Origin: Aquimarina sp. TRL1
GTDB taxonomy: Bacteria > Bacteroidota > Bacteroidia > Flavobacteriales > Flavobacteriaceae
Reading direction: 5' to 3'
Assembly (NCBI RefSeq): GCF_013365535.1
Contig: NZ_CP053590.1
Coordinates: 2,036,501 to 2,100,500, forward strand
DNA length: 64,000 bases
Shown: positions 9,923 to 18,089 of the stretch, in pieces
Layout: each line of letters opens with the position of its first letter
How positions within the stretch are numbered: position 1 is the first letter of the stretch
Notes under the pieces: generated by a model
Told to the model about the DNA's origin: nothing
What the model saw: the letters and a program-made list of their open reading frames with translations, nothing else
Database searches by the model: none
Made by a program: the position numbers and the translations under genes

Positions 9923-10256
9923 CTAGTGCGTAAAACTCATTTTCTAAAGGGAGATATCCCTGATCGTAAACAAAGTAATACATGGTTCCTGTTTTGGTTG
10001 TATAAATACTTGTAAAATGCTGAAAATCGAATCCTTCTGAAATAAGTCGGGATTTTGTGGTTTTCGTTTTGTCTTTAGGATTTAACCGTTCCAGTATCCG
10101 ATAATTCTTCCTTAAATAATTATTAGTATTTCTAATAAGGTTTTTGCTGTCTTTGTTTAGTTTGTTGTTAAAAGCGTTTCTACAGTAATCGGAGCAAAAT
10201 TTCTTATCAGATCTACCTAAAATTTTACCTCCGCATTCAGGACATTTTCTATGCAT
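9906..10256 (-). CDS. Small zinc-ribbon protein of unknown function
   Basis: A 116-residue protein. The N terminus has CPECGG followed by FCSDYCRNAF, four cysteines in a CxxC...CxxxC arrangement typical of a zinc ribbon. The middle is basic and rich in Asn and Lys (NKLNKDSKNLIRNTNNYLRKNYRIL), suggesting nucleic-acid or protein contact. The C terminus (SRLISEGFDFQHFTSIYTT, then YYFVYDQGYLPL) looks like a small beta-rich domain. Similar short proteins occur in Bacteroidota, but I cannot assign a function. It reads away from the 800-base non-coding interval. Confidence 0.7.
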   Translation of the reverse strand: MHRKCPECGGKILGRSDKKFCSDYCRNAFNNKLNKDSKNLIRNTNNYLRKNYRILERLNPKDKTKTTKSRLISEGFDFQHFTSIYTTKTGTMYYFVYDQGYLPLENEFYALVKRTS

Positions 10257-10790
10257 ATTCTAAGTTCTATTTAATTAAGGTTTTTACTCGATAGTCGAGA
10301 TTTAAATGCTTCGGGAGTTGTACCGAAGAGGTTTACTACTAGAGTATATGAAAAAACCAAAGAGGGGTTTATAATTCGTCTCTCTTATTGCAAAAAGGGG
10401 TATAGAATAGGCTTATTAACTACAGTGATTCCAGCTTTCAAGGTAGTATAGAATATCTTGTTTTGAAAGCAGATCACTTGTACAAGGTAATTAATTCAGC
10501 TGAAAGAGTGTATACGAACAAAGTTAAATTTTTTTTTCAAAAGCTCTTGAAAAGGAAATTTGGCGATAATTATGTCGTATGAATAACGGATAAAAAATAT
10601 GGTTTTGTAAGAAAAATATGGAGGTAATACCGTTTGTGTAGTGCCAGAGGTCATTATAATTTTTTATAAGAATATTGGAAATTAATTAGAAATAAAAAAC
10701 ATAGGTTAATCGGTTGTTTTTTAATGTTGTAGCGTGATTTTTTTAAGTGTTTTTATTTTTAAAAATCAATTTTATTGTGTTAAAGCGATT
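10257..10790. other. AT-rich non-coding interval, nothing recognised
   Basis: About 530 bases upstream of the zinc-ribbon gene with no plausible open frame on either strand, no tRNA and no repeat that I recognise. It contains promoter-like AT-rich stretches only. The structured-RNA candidate begins just to its right. Confidence 0.5.
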
Positions 10791-10792
10791 AA

Positions 10793-10825
10793 TTTGTAAA
10801 ATAAAACTGCACAATTTTAAGTTTA
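10793..10825 (+). promoter_or_regulatory. Putative promoter of the structured RNA
   Basis: TTTG at 10793-10796, a 21-base spacer and TAAGTTTA at 10818-10825 (one mismatch to TAnnTTTG). The predicted start, near 10831, falls directly before the closing helix of the RNA candidate. Confidence 0.5.
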
Positions 10826-10830
10826 CGATA

Positions 10831-11055
10831 GTCAGGGAAGTTACCTACCTGCTTTTTAGCTAGGTGACTACATGATTAATTTGAGCATTAAAGGAATCAA
10901 CATGTGTTTTATATCGATACCTGGACGGAGTCGATGTAATTATAATTATTTCAAATTTTGAATGTATATACTTCCTTGGTATTAAAGAATATCTCGGGTT
11001 TTTAATTAGGAAAGCGCTTGGATTAAATATGATAATTCAAGTGCTTTCTTTTTTT
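10831..11055 (+). ncRNA. Candidate multibranched structured RNA, about 220 nt
   Basis: No open frame is present, but a compact fold can be drawn by eye. A 9-bp closing helix pairs 10833-10841 with 10970-10978 (one G-U pair). Inside it are a hairpin at 10847-10865 (7 bp, UUUU loop, one bulge), a second at 10870-10905 (two 4-bp helices with an internal loop), a third at 10911-10937 (7 bp) and a fourth at 10950-10962 (5 bp). A promoter-like element ends six bases before the 5' end, and a rho-independent terminator follows at 11011-11055. I do not recognise it as tmRNA, RNase P RNA, SRP RNA or 6S RNA. There is no plus-strand gene downstream, which argues against a riboswitch. Confidence 0.5.
11011..11055 (+). 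terminator. Rho-independent terminator (plus strand) with no plus-strand protein gene upstream
   Basis: Arms 11011-11024 and 11034-11047 pair with two G-U wobbles (AAAGCGCTTG against CAAGTGCTTT). A run of eight T's follows at 11048-11055. The run is on the plus strand only; the minus-strand flank (CCTAATTAAAAACCC) has no U tract, so the hairpin fits a plus-strand transcript, the RNA candidate above. Confidence 0.7.
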
Positions 11056-11956
11056 AAAAGAATACGTCCTGTGCTACTCTGTATGTATTGGCATGTGCTT
11101 CAATGATTGTTTTGATATCAGGAGAATAACCTCCTCCCATAGAGCACATAACAGGGATTTCTTTTTCCTTACAAATAGTTAGAATAAAAAGATCTCGTTG
11201 TTTGCACCCTTCCATAGAACATTGAATTTTGCCTAATTTGTCAGAAGCTAAAATATCAACTCCGGATAAGTAATAGATAAAATCAGGTTTTTCGGTTTCA
11301 ATTAACTGAGGAACGGTTCTTTCTAATAGATTGAGGAATTCTACATCCCCCGTTGTATCAGGTAAAGGAATATCTAGATCTGATTCCTCTTTTCTAAAAG
11401 GGTAGTTACTGGCGCCATGCATAGAGAATGTAAAAACAGCAGGTTCATCTTTAAAAATTTCTGCAGTTCCATTTCCTTGATGTACATCCAGATCAATTAT
11501 CAGAACTTTAGAAGCAAGCTTATGTGTTAGGAGGTATTGAGCCCCGATTGCTTGATCATTTAATAAGCAAAAGGCTTCTCCGTGATCGGAGTATGCATGA
11601 TGTGTACCGCCGGCAATATTGAAAGAAATACCGTATTCAATAGCATATTTAGAGGCTTTGATCGTACCGTCTGCAATCAGTAACTCACGATCAATTAATG
11701 CTTTTGATAATGGAAAACCGATTTTTCTGCAAGCTTTAGGAGAAAGAGTAAGATCAATAAGTTGTTGATAATATGCTTGGGTATGAACAGCCAGAATGTT
11801 TTCTTCATCGGGAAACACCGGAGTAAAAAAATTATCATGATGACAAGTGCCTTCATGAATCAATTGTTTTTGCAACAATTCATACTTTATCATAGGAAAC
11901 CGATGCCCGTCCGGAAGAGGATGGGTATACATAGGGTGATAGGCAATATGAAGCAT
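11054..11956 (-). CDS. Histone deacetylase family (HDAC-like) amidohydrolase
   Basis: A 300-residue arginase/deacetylase-fold enzyme, short like bacterial class IV/AcuC-like members. Key residues are visible: the charge-relay pair in GGTHHAYSDHGEAFC (His119, His120), the zinc ligands in DLDVHQGNGTAEIF (Asp157, His159) and in SGVDILASDKLG (Asp234), and a C-terminal GGGYSPD loop. Bacterial relatives deacetylate small molecules such as acetylpolyamines or acetoin-pathway proteins; the substrate here is unknown. It lies 33 bases after metG in the same direction, but a terminator overlaps the metG stop. Confidence 0.87.
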   Translation of the reverse strand: MLHIAYHPMYTHPLPDGHRFPMIKYELLQKQLIHEGTCHHDNFFTPVFPDEENILAVHTQAYYQQLIDLTLSPKACRKIGFPLSKALIDRELLIADGTIKASKYAIEYGISFNIAGGTHHAYSDHGEAFCLLNDQAIGAQYLLTHKLASKVLIIDLDVHQGNGTAEIFKDEPAVFTFSMHGASNYPFRKEESDLDIPLPDTTGDVEFLNLLERTVPQLIETEKPDFIYYLSGVDILASDKLGKIQCSMEGCKQRDLFILTICKEKEIPVMCSMGGGYSPDIKTIIEAHANTYRVAQDVFF

Positions 11957-11975
11957 TTCTTTTTGTGCTTTAAAC

Positions 11976-12005
11976 CAAAAAGCTGTTGTTTAGCTAACAA
12001 CAGCT
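11976..12005 (-). terminator. Terminator overlapping the metG stop codon
   Basis: A perfect 10-bp inverted repeat (11981-11990 with 11996-12005, arm AGCTGTTGTT) followed on the minus strand by a run of five T's. The right arm and loop contain the last codons and stop of metG. It should separate metG from the downstream deacetylase-like gene. Confidence 0.6.
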
Positions 12006-14044
12006 CCAGGGGTAACTTCTTGCTCTTCTGGATTAAGGAAAACTAGTTTCCCTTCCGGAGTTTCAGTCATTAGAATCATACCTTCGCTTTCAACTCCTCT
12101 GAGTTTTCTCGGAGCCAAATTGACTAAGACACTTACTTTTTTTCCTACGACTTCTTCTGCAGAAAAGTGCTCTGCTATTCCGGATACGATTGTTCGTACA
12201 TCAATTCCGGTATCTACTTTTAGCACGAGTAGTTTTTTAGCTTTAGGCATTTTGGCTGCTTCTACGATAGTACCAATACGAATATCTAATTTGGTAAAAT
12301 CTTCAAAAGTAGCAATGTCTTTTTGTGGTTCTACAATTTTATTAGCTACCTCGTTTGCTTTTTTAGTAGCTTCTAGTTTATCCAGTTGCTGCTGGATTTC
12401 TTTATCATCTATTTTAGAGAATAGTAATGTTCCTTTTTGTATCTGATGTCCTGTGGTAAGGAATACCTCTTGTTGATTGATGTCGTTCCATCTCAATGAA
12501 GAAAAATTAAGCATTGTTTTTAATTTTTCTGAGGTGAAAGGTAAGAAAGGCTCCGAAAGTGTTGATAAGACAGTAGCAATTTGTAGTGCGACATACATTA
12601 TTGTTTTTGTTCGCTCCTCATCTGTTTTTATCAATTTCCACGGTTCTTCATCTGCTAGGTATTTATTCCCTAAACGAGCTACATTCATAAGCTCCTGGCT
12701 TGCTTCTCTAAATCGATAGCGTTCAATAGAACTCGCAATTACTGCAGGATACGCTTTTAACTCTTGTAGAGTCTGCTTGTCAGTATCGGTTAATGTTCCT
12801 GCTTCAGGAACAATTCCATCATAATATTTATTCGTTAAGACGATAACACGATTAATGAAATTTCCAAAAATGGCTACAAGTTCATTGTTGTTTCTGGCTT
12901 GAAAGTCTTTCCAGGTAAAATCATTATCCTTGGTTTCTGGAGCGTTTGCTGTCAATGTATATCTTAGTACATCCTGTTTTCCAGGAAATTCTTCCAGATA
13001 TTCATGTAGCCATACCGCCCAGTTTTTAGAAGTAGATAGTTTATTTCCTTCTAGGTTTAGGAACTCATTGGCTGGAACATTTTCAGGAAGAATATAACTT
13101 CCTTCTGCTTTTAGCATACTAGGAAAAATAATACAATGAAATACAATATTATCTTTTCCGATGAAATGAACTAATTTTGTGTTTTCATCTTTCCAGTAAG
13201 GTTCCCAGTCTTTCCCTTCTCTTGCTGCCCACTCTTTGGTGGAAGAGATATACCCGATAGGGGCATCAAACCATACGTATAGTACTTTTCCTTCTGCATC
13301 AGGAACCGGAACAGGAATTCCCCAGTCTAAATCTCTGGTAACGGCTCTAGGTCTTAGTCCGTCATCAATCCAGGATTTAATTTGACCATATACATTGGCT
13401 TTCCAGTCTTTTTTGTGACCAACAAGCACCCATTCTTTTAAGAAATCTTCATATTGATCTAGAGGAAGAAACCAATGCTTGGTTTTTTTTAATGTTGGTT
13501 TTGCTCCCGATATAGTTGATTTAGGATTAATCAAATCAGTAGCATTCAGTGAACTTCCACATTTTTCACATTGATCTCCATAAGCCTCTTCATGGGAACA
13601 TTTTGGGCAAGTCCCGATTACGAATCGATCTGCTAAGAATTGATTTGCCTCAGGATCGTATAATTGCTCAGTGGTTTCTTCTATAAATTTTTGATCATCA
13701 TATAACTTCTTGAAAAATTCAGAAGCAGTTTCGTGATGTATTGAAGCAGATGTTCTCGAATAATTATCAAAAGAAATTCCAAAATCAAGAAAGGAATCTT
13801 TAATGATTGTATGGTATTTGTCGATAATTACCTGAGGAGAGACTCCTTCTTTTTTGGCACGCATAGGAATAGCAGCCCCATGTTCATCACTTCCGCAAAT
13901 ATAGGCGACATCATTTCCGGTAAGCCTTAAATAACGTGCGTATATATCCGCAGGTACATAAACGCCGGCAAGATGACCAATATGGATAGGACCATTGGTA
14001 TAAGGTAATGCTGCTGTAATTGTATATCGTTTTGCTGTGCTCAT
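11990..14044 (-). CDS. metG: Methionyl-tRNA synthetase
   Basis: About 684 residues, a class I synthetase that charges tRNA-Met. The HIGH motif appears as PIHIGH in [16 protein letters not shown] near the N terminus. The zinc knuckle [17 protein letters not shown] (four cysteines) lies in the connective domain. The KMSKS loop is the variant NKLSTSKN. The C-terminal 110 residues form a tRNA-binding (OB-fold) domain ([14 protein letters not shown] onwards). I chose the ATG at 14044 (MSTAKRYTI): upstream in-frame codons at 14053 and 14080 are poorly placed relative to the promoter at 14065-14096. Confidence 0.97.
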   Translation of the reverse strand: MSTAKRYTITAALPYTNGPIHIGHLAGVYVPADIYARYLRLTGNDVAYICGSDEHGAAIPMRAKKEGVSPQVIIDKYHTIIKDSFLDFGISFDNYSRTSASIHHETASEFFKKLYDDQKFIEETTEQLYDPEANQFLADRFVIGTCPKCSHEEAYGDQCEKCGSSLNATDLINPKSTISGAKPTLKKTKHWFLPLDQYEDFLKEWVLVGHKKDWKANVYGQIKSWIDDGLRPRAVTRDLDWGIPVPVPDAEGKVLYVWFDAPIGYISSTKEWAAREGKDWEPYWKDENTKLVHFIGKDNIVFHCIIFPSMLKAEGSYILPENVPANEFLNLEGNKLSTSKNWAVWLHEYLEEFPGKQDVLRYTLTANAPETKDNDFTWKDFQARNNNELVAIFGNFINRVIVLTNKYYDGIVPEAGTLTDTDKQTLQELKAYPAVIASSIERYRFREASQELMNVARLGNKYLADEEPWKLIKTDEERTKTIMYVALQIATVLSTLSEPFLPFTSEKLKTMLNFSSLRWNDINQQEVFLTTGHQIQKGTLLFSKIDDKEIQQQLDKLEATKKANEVANKIVEPQKDIATFEDFTKLDIRIGTIVEAAKMPKAKKLLVLKVDTGIDVRTIVSGIAEHFSAEEVVGKKVSVLVNLAPRKLRGVESEGMILMTETPEGKLVFLNPEEQEVTPGAVVS

Positions 14045-14064
14045 ATCTTTCATAAATAAGGGAA

Positions 14065-14096
14065 CAAAGGTAAGAAACACGGACGTAATATATCAA
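14065..14096 (-). promoter_or_regulatory. Promoter of metG
   Basis: Read on the minus strand: TTG (14096-14094), a 21-base spacer, then TACCTTTG (14072-14065), a full consensus match. Transcription would start near 14058, giving a leader of about 14 bases before the ATG at 14044 and placing the longer in-frame start (14080) outside the transcript. Confidence 0.7.
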
Positions 14097-14341
14097 TAGA
14101 AAAAGAAGCGAAATGTTATGAGATAAAGGATGAGTTATAAAGGAAGCTTTTTTTGTTGTTAAGTGAAACTAAATTAAAGCTAGGGAAGATGGGAGAGTGT
14201 AGTTTTAATGGGTTGATTTTATTAAAATATGTTTGTGTTTTAGGGTTTTTCGTGTCAAATGATAATTTAGGAAGCTTTTTTTTGATATTATTTATAAGTG
14301 GGGTTTAACATTGTGGATGATGATTTTTTTTCTTCTAAGAA

Positions 14342-14349
14342 TAAATTTG
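14342..14349 (+). promoter_or_regulatory. Putative -7 element (TAAATTTG) of the collagen-like gene
   Basis: A full TAnnTTTG match 27 bases before the ATG at 14377. No TTG is seen at the -33 distance; the flank there is a T-rich run. The rest of 14100-14341 is AT-rich and shows nothing else. Confidence 0.45.
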
Positions 14350-14376
14350 CCGGCGCTAATAAACAAAACAAATAAT

Positions 14377-15109
14377 ATGAAATTAACATTACTTAGGAAA
14401 ATAGGAATGATGGTTGTTCTAACTAATTGGATTACTTTCTTGCGAAGGCGAAGATGGGACTAATGGTCTCGATGGAAAAGATGGAATTAACGGAGTAGAT
14501 GGAAAAGATGGTCATGATGGAGTAAATGGAACAGATGGGGCGAATGGAGCAGATGGGACGAATGGAGAAGGCTTTGATGAACTGGTAAAATACGGAAATA
14601 TTACCATCATGCTGGATGGAACCAGACCAGATAATATTGTTTTTAAAGATACAACTAGTTTTAGATTTACTTCTGTTTTAGATTATGGAGAGAGACCGTA
14701 TAATAACCTTTTTAGAACAGAAAATGCCGATAAAACAAATAATTATGAGTTTGGAGTTCGTAGGTTTTTAACTGCTCCTGATGATACATATCAATATTCT
14801 ATATCTGATATTGTATTAAATGTAAATAGAGTTGGAGAGGCAGATCAAAGTTTTGATTTTAAATTGAGTCTTAGTTATTATGTGGTTTCTAATGACAATA
14901 AATATTTTGAAATAAATAACTATTTTGATTCAGAGATTACGAATCTGGAAATAACAAATTATAGTTTTGATGAGACTACGAATAATTTAAAATTTTCTTT
15001 TGCATTTGATGTAGCGGCAGTAGATAATAGCACAAGAAATGACTTAAAGGTTTCCGGAGTGGTAGATGTCTTTGTGTTAGAAAGAATTGATACGTCAGTA
15101 ATGCCGTAG
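14377..15109 (+). pseudogene. Collagen-like repeat lipoprotein, frameshifted in the signal peptide
   Basis: From the ATG at 14377 the frame reads MKLTLLRKIGMMVVLTN and then runs off into a stop near 14461. One base further along, the second frame gives GLLSCEGEDG, a good lipobox (LLSC), and then continues without stop to 15109. Removing one base in about 14425-14430 would join them as MKLTLLRKIGMMVVLTNGLLSC, a normal lipoprotein signal. After the Cys come about 13 Gly-x-Asp/Asn collagen-like triplets (about 14455-14570), and then a beta-rich C-terminal domain of about 180 residues (14580-15109). It may be a real inactivation, a strain-level polymorphism or a sequencing error. Translation could not start in the second frame because a TAA precedes the lipobox. 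Confidence 0.75.
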
Positions 15110-15132
15110 CTATATAATTTAAAAAATAGTAT

Positions 15133-15167
15133 ACCCTTGTATAAGTAACTTATACAAGGGTTTTTTT
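15133..15167. terminator. Bidirectional terminator
   Basis: A perfect 12-bp stem (15134-15145 with 15149-15160, arm CCCTTGTATAAG) with a TAA loop, then seven T's. It ends the collagen-like gene on the plus strand and borders the stop of the minus-strand flavoprotein gene at 15166. Confidence 0.85.
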
Positions 15168-16092
15168 ATGTCAAAGAAGCAGTAGGGGTAAAGGCTTCTT
15201 CTGTTAGTATTTTATTGACAGACTTTCCGGCTATAGCACCAGTATATACAGCAGTTGGAACTGATCGAAACGAGCTACAGTCTCCACAAGCCCATATTCC
15301 AGAATTCGTTGTTTGTAATGATTCATTTACTTCGATTTTTCCTTCTTCAGTAAGTGAACATGCCAATGTTTGTGGGATATTACATTGCTGTGTTGTAGGT
15401 AAACGGGTATATGCGACAGATAGTACTATAGAGGTTCCGTTTTCGGTCTTGATACTTTTTAGGAACCCGTCTGTATGTTTGATTTCTTGAATAGGAGATT
15501 CAATAATAGTGATATCTAGGTTGGAGAGAATCGCTATTTGTTTATCAGACAGCATACAGACTCCATTAGTGAATATTGTAATTTCTTTTGTCCAGTTGCT
15601 TATCATTTTAGTGAGTTCAAAAGCCGTTTCTCCATTAGCAATAATAGCTGTTTTTTGGTGCTTTACTTCATATCCATGACAGTATGGACAATGTAAAATC
15701 GAGACACCCCAGCAAGGAGTAAATCCTTCTATTTTTGGCAATTGATCTTGTAGACCCGTTGCGAAAATTAGCTTCTTAGACTTGAAGTGTTGCCTACACG
15801 AGGTTAAAATCTCAAACCCCTCAGATGTCTGGGTGCCCTCAATAGCAATTCCTTCATAAAAAGCTATGGTGGGATATTGTAATACCTGTTCTTTGGCAAT
15901 ACGAGAAATTTCTTGAGGAGGAACCCCGTCTTGAGTTAAGAAGTTGTGAGAAAAGGGAGTATTTCGATTGCAGGGAGTTCCGCCATCTATAACCAAAACA
16001 CTTCTAAGTGCCCTTCCTAGTGTCATAGCAGCAGAGAGTCCAGCATAACTGCCTCCTATGATGATGACATCAAATTGTTTTTCGTAATTCAT
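15166..16092 (-). CDS. NAD(P)/FAD-dependent oxidoreductase, thioredoxin-reductase-like
   Basis: A 308-residue flavoprotein of the class II pyridine nucleotide-disulfide type. The FAD-binding GGSYAGLSAAM lies at the N terminus, the redox motif CPYC (HCPYCHGYEVK) in the middle, and a second FAD motif (GIWACGDCSSF) near the C terminus. The NAD(P) motif in the middle is weak (IIANGETAFEL in place of GxGxxA/G). It could reduce a small thiol protein or act as a ferredoxin/flavodoxin reductase. No thioredoxin gene is adjacent. Confidence 0.83.
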   Translation of the reverse strand: MNYEKQFDVIIIGGSYAGLSAAMTLGRALRSVLVIDGGTPCNRNTPFSHNFLTQDGVPPQEISRIAKEQVLQYPTIAFYEGIAIEGTQTSEGFEILTSCRQHFKSKKLIFATGLQDQLPKIEGFTPCWGVSILHCPYCHGYEVKHQKTAIIANGETAFELTKMISNWTKEITIFTNGVCMLSDKQIAILSNLDITIIESPIQEIKHTDGFLKSIKTENGTSIVLSVAYTRLPTTQQCNIPQTLACSLTEEGKIEVNESLQTTNSGIWACGDCSSFRSVPTAVYTGAIAGKSVNKILTEEAFTPTASLT

Positions 16093-16197
16093 TGGGTAGT
16101 ATTTATTAGTAGTGAGAATGTAAATTAAGCAAAGAAAAATTGCTGTTACAATTAAGTCGCGTTAAAACATTGTGAAAACAATGAGGATTGAGCAAAA

Positions 16198-16234
16198 GGA
16201 AAAAACTTATGGATTATATCCATAAGTTTTTTTA
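16198..16234. terminator. Bidirectional terminator
   Basis: A 10-bp perfect stem (16206-16215 with 16219-16228, arm ACTTATGGAT) with a TAT loop, flanked by an A run on the left and a T run on the right. It stands between the start of the flavoprotein gene and the end of the DUF1501 gene (46 bases further right), so it mainly serves the latter. Confidence 0.75.
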
Positions 16235-16280
16235 ATTGATATGCTCTTTTGCAAAAAAAGCACGTTGTATTTTGTAGGGA

Positions 16281-17897
16281 CTAAGAAATTAATAAGGAGC
16301 GACTATAACTGGCTCCGTTTGTTTCAATACGATATACATATTGACCAGTGCTTAATCGGGTTTGTGCAGTTTCTTTGACATCAATTTCATGAGAACCTTC
16401 AAAGAGCACCTCATTTCTTAAGGTAGCTACTTTTTGTCCAATAATATTATATAAGGTGATGTCGGTATGTGCAGTAGAAGGTGTGGTGATGTGGATATAG
16501 GTTTGATTGTTTCTGTACGTAACTGTATGTCCTATGGCTTCTCCATCTATAGGATCAATACTACCAGAGCAATTAAATCCTAAATCCAAAGATTCGAAAG
16601 AAGTGCCTAAAAGAGCTTGTGATACCATGTCTTTTGGGATGCATAACCACTCTTGCATGACCGTGGCATATACCTGTCTAAAATCATTAGTGTTGTATAC
16701 ATTTCCACCACGAGTAAGATCTGATAAATCTGGATGTTCTCCAACAAATCCGCTTCCTTGTAATCCAGTGCCGAAGAACATAGCAGCAGCGGCAGTGCCA
16801 TGATCAGTTCCTAAGGAACCATTTTCTTTAAATCGACGTCCAAATTCGGAAATTGTCATGGTCAGTACTTTATCATCCCATCCAGCAGCTTGTAAGTCTT
16901 GATAAAAAGTACTAACTGCTTCAGAAAAACTATTCATCAATGTTTGGTGTCTGGTTATTTGACCAGAATGTGTGTCAAATCCCCCTAGTGTAACCATGTA
17001 TACTTTAGTTCCTAATCCTCCTTTTATAAGACGTGCAATAATACTGAGTTGTCTACCCAGACTATCTTCGAGATATCCTCCAAAATCAGTGGAATTTTCA
17101 TAAGCCTGGCTAATAACATCTGCATAGGTAAAAGTAGTATTGGTGACTTCTCTTAAGTATTTTACTTGTTGTCCATGAGTACAATCAGGTAAGGTATCAA
17201 GACCGTATGAAGTTCCGTTTTCGGCAATTTGCAATAACCTTCGAGGATCTGAAACTGCAAAAGAGAAATCGTTTTCAGGTCCTTTAAAAATTAAATTTCC
17301 AATACTTCCGATTTGAATAGAAGGAGGACTGGTAGGAGGATTAAAAATATAATCAGGATATAATTCCTGAAAGTAGCGCCCTAACCATCCTGTTCTGTCT
17401 TCTTCTGTTAGGTTGGTATTTGCCCATATATCAGATCCGTGAAAATGTGATAAACTGGAATCTTCGTATCCTACTCCATGTACTACTTTCATTTGACCAT
17501 CTCCCCATAAACGCTCAAGTTTGTTCATAGACTTTGCCATTGCAAAATCATCGTTCAAAGTAATAAATTCACTTGGAGGAATTTTGATCAAGGGACGGGC
17601 ATTGGCATAGGTGTCGTAATCGTATACAGGTATTATCGTATTAAACCCATCGTTTCCTCCGCTAAGACGGCATATGATTAAAATTTTGTCATTTTCTACA
17701 CTGTTAAGTGCTACTGAAAGAGGTGAGGGTCTGGATACAGAAATAGGTGTGTTTGCCAACATCATTGATCCTCCTCCTGCAAGCCCTAAAGTTTGAAGAA
17801 AAGATCGTCTGCTCCATTTTTTATGATCATCAGGGTTGCATCCTTTTTCTGTTTGTTTGTCAAATGCTGTTTTCGATTGGGTATATTGTTTTTTCAT
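16281..17897 (-). CDS. DUF1501 family exported protein with Tat-type signal and T9SS sorting domain
   Basis: A 538-residue protein. The N terminus contains a twin-arginine motif, SRRSFLQTLGLAGGGSMML (about residues 29-47), typical for DUF1501 (sulfatase/alkaline-phosphatase-like fold). The core shows CRLSGGNDGFNTIIP, SEFGRRFKENGSLGTDHGTAAAA and FDTHSGQ, characteristic of the family. The last 75 residues (from about GHTVTYRNNQTYIHI) form a type IX secretion sorting domain ending in ASYSRSLLIS. DUF1501 proteins usually pair with DUF1800 proteins, as here: the DUF1800 gene lies upstream, 192 bases away. The molecular function is not known. Confidence 0.85.
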   Translation of the reverse strand: MKKQYTQSKTAFDKQTEKGCNPDDHKKWSRRSFLQTLGLAGGGSMMLANTPISVSRPSPLSVALNSVENDKILIICRLSGGNDGFNTIIPVYDYDTYANARPLIKIPPSEFITLNDDFAMAKSMNKLERLWGDGQMKVVHGVGYEDSSLSHFHGSDIWANTNLTEEDRTGWLGRYFQELYPDYIFNPPTSPPSIQIGSIGNLIFKGPENDFSFAVSDPRRLLQIAENGTSYGLDTLPDCTHGQQVKYLREVTNTTFTYADVISQAYENSTDFGGYLEDSLGRQLSIIARLIKGGLGTKVYMVTLGGFDTHSGQITRHQTLMNSFSEAVSTFYQDLQAAGWDDKVLTMTISEFGRRFKENGSLGTDHGTAAAAMFFGTGLQGSGFVGEHPDLSDLTRGGNVYNTNDFRQVYATVMQEWLCIPKDMVSQALLGTSFESLDLGFNCSGSIDPIDGEAIGHTVTYRNNQTYIHITTPSTAHTDITLYNIIGQKVATLRNEVLFEGSHEIDVKETAQTRLSTGQYVYRIETNGASYSRSLLIS

Positions 17898-18089
17898 CTG
17901 TTCTTTTTTTAATCAGGTAATGTATTAGATGAAATTAGCCAGCATGCACTTTATTATGGCTTATTTCACAGGAATAGATGCTGAATTAGCTTCTTTGAGA
18001 GCTCATGACACTTTTTGTTTATCTACTTTGCTTCTATATACGTTCAATTACCTTACTATGTTATAAACTATTCTTGTTGCGGGTGTTTT

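Noticed and set aside
10831..11055. Calling the structured RNA 6S RNA, tmRNA, SRP RNA or a riboswitch
   Set aside because: The multibranched shape is not the single long hairpin of 6S; no tRNA-like ends, no SRP tetraloop core, and no plus-strand gene downstream for a riboswitch to control.
12960..13060. MetG catalytic loop reads KLSTS rather than KMSKS, suggesting inactivation
   Set aside because: The NKLSTSKN form is a normal variant in this class of MetRS; the rest of the enzyme is intact.
14425..14440. Programmed frameshift in the collagen-like gene
   Set aside because: No slippery heptamer or long homopolymer is present at the junction; a plain indel or error is simpler.
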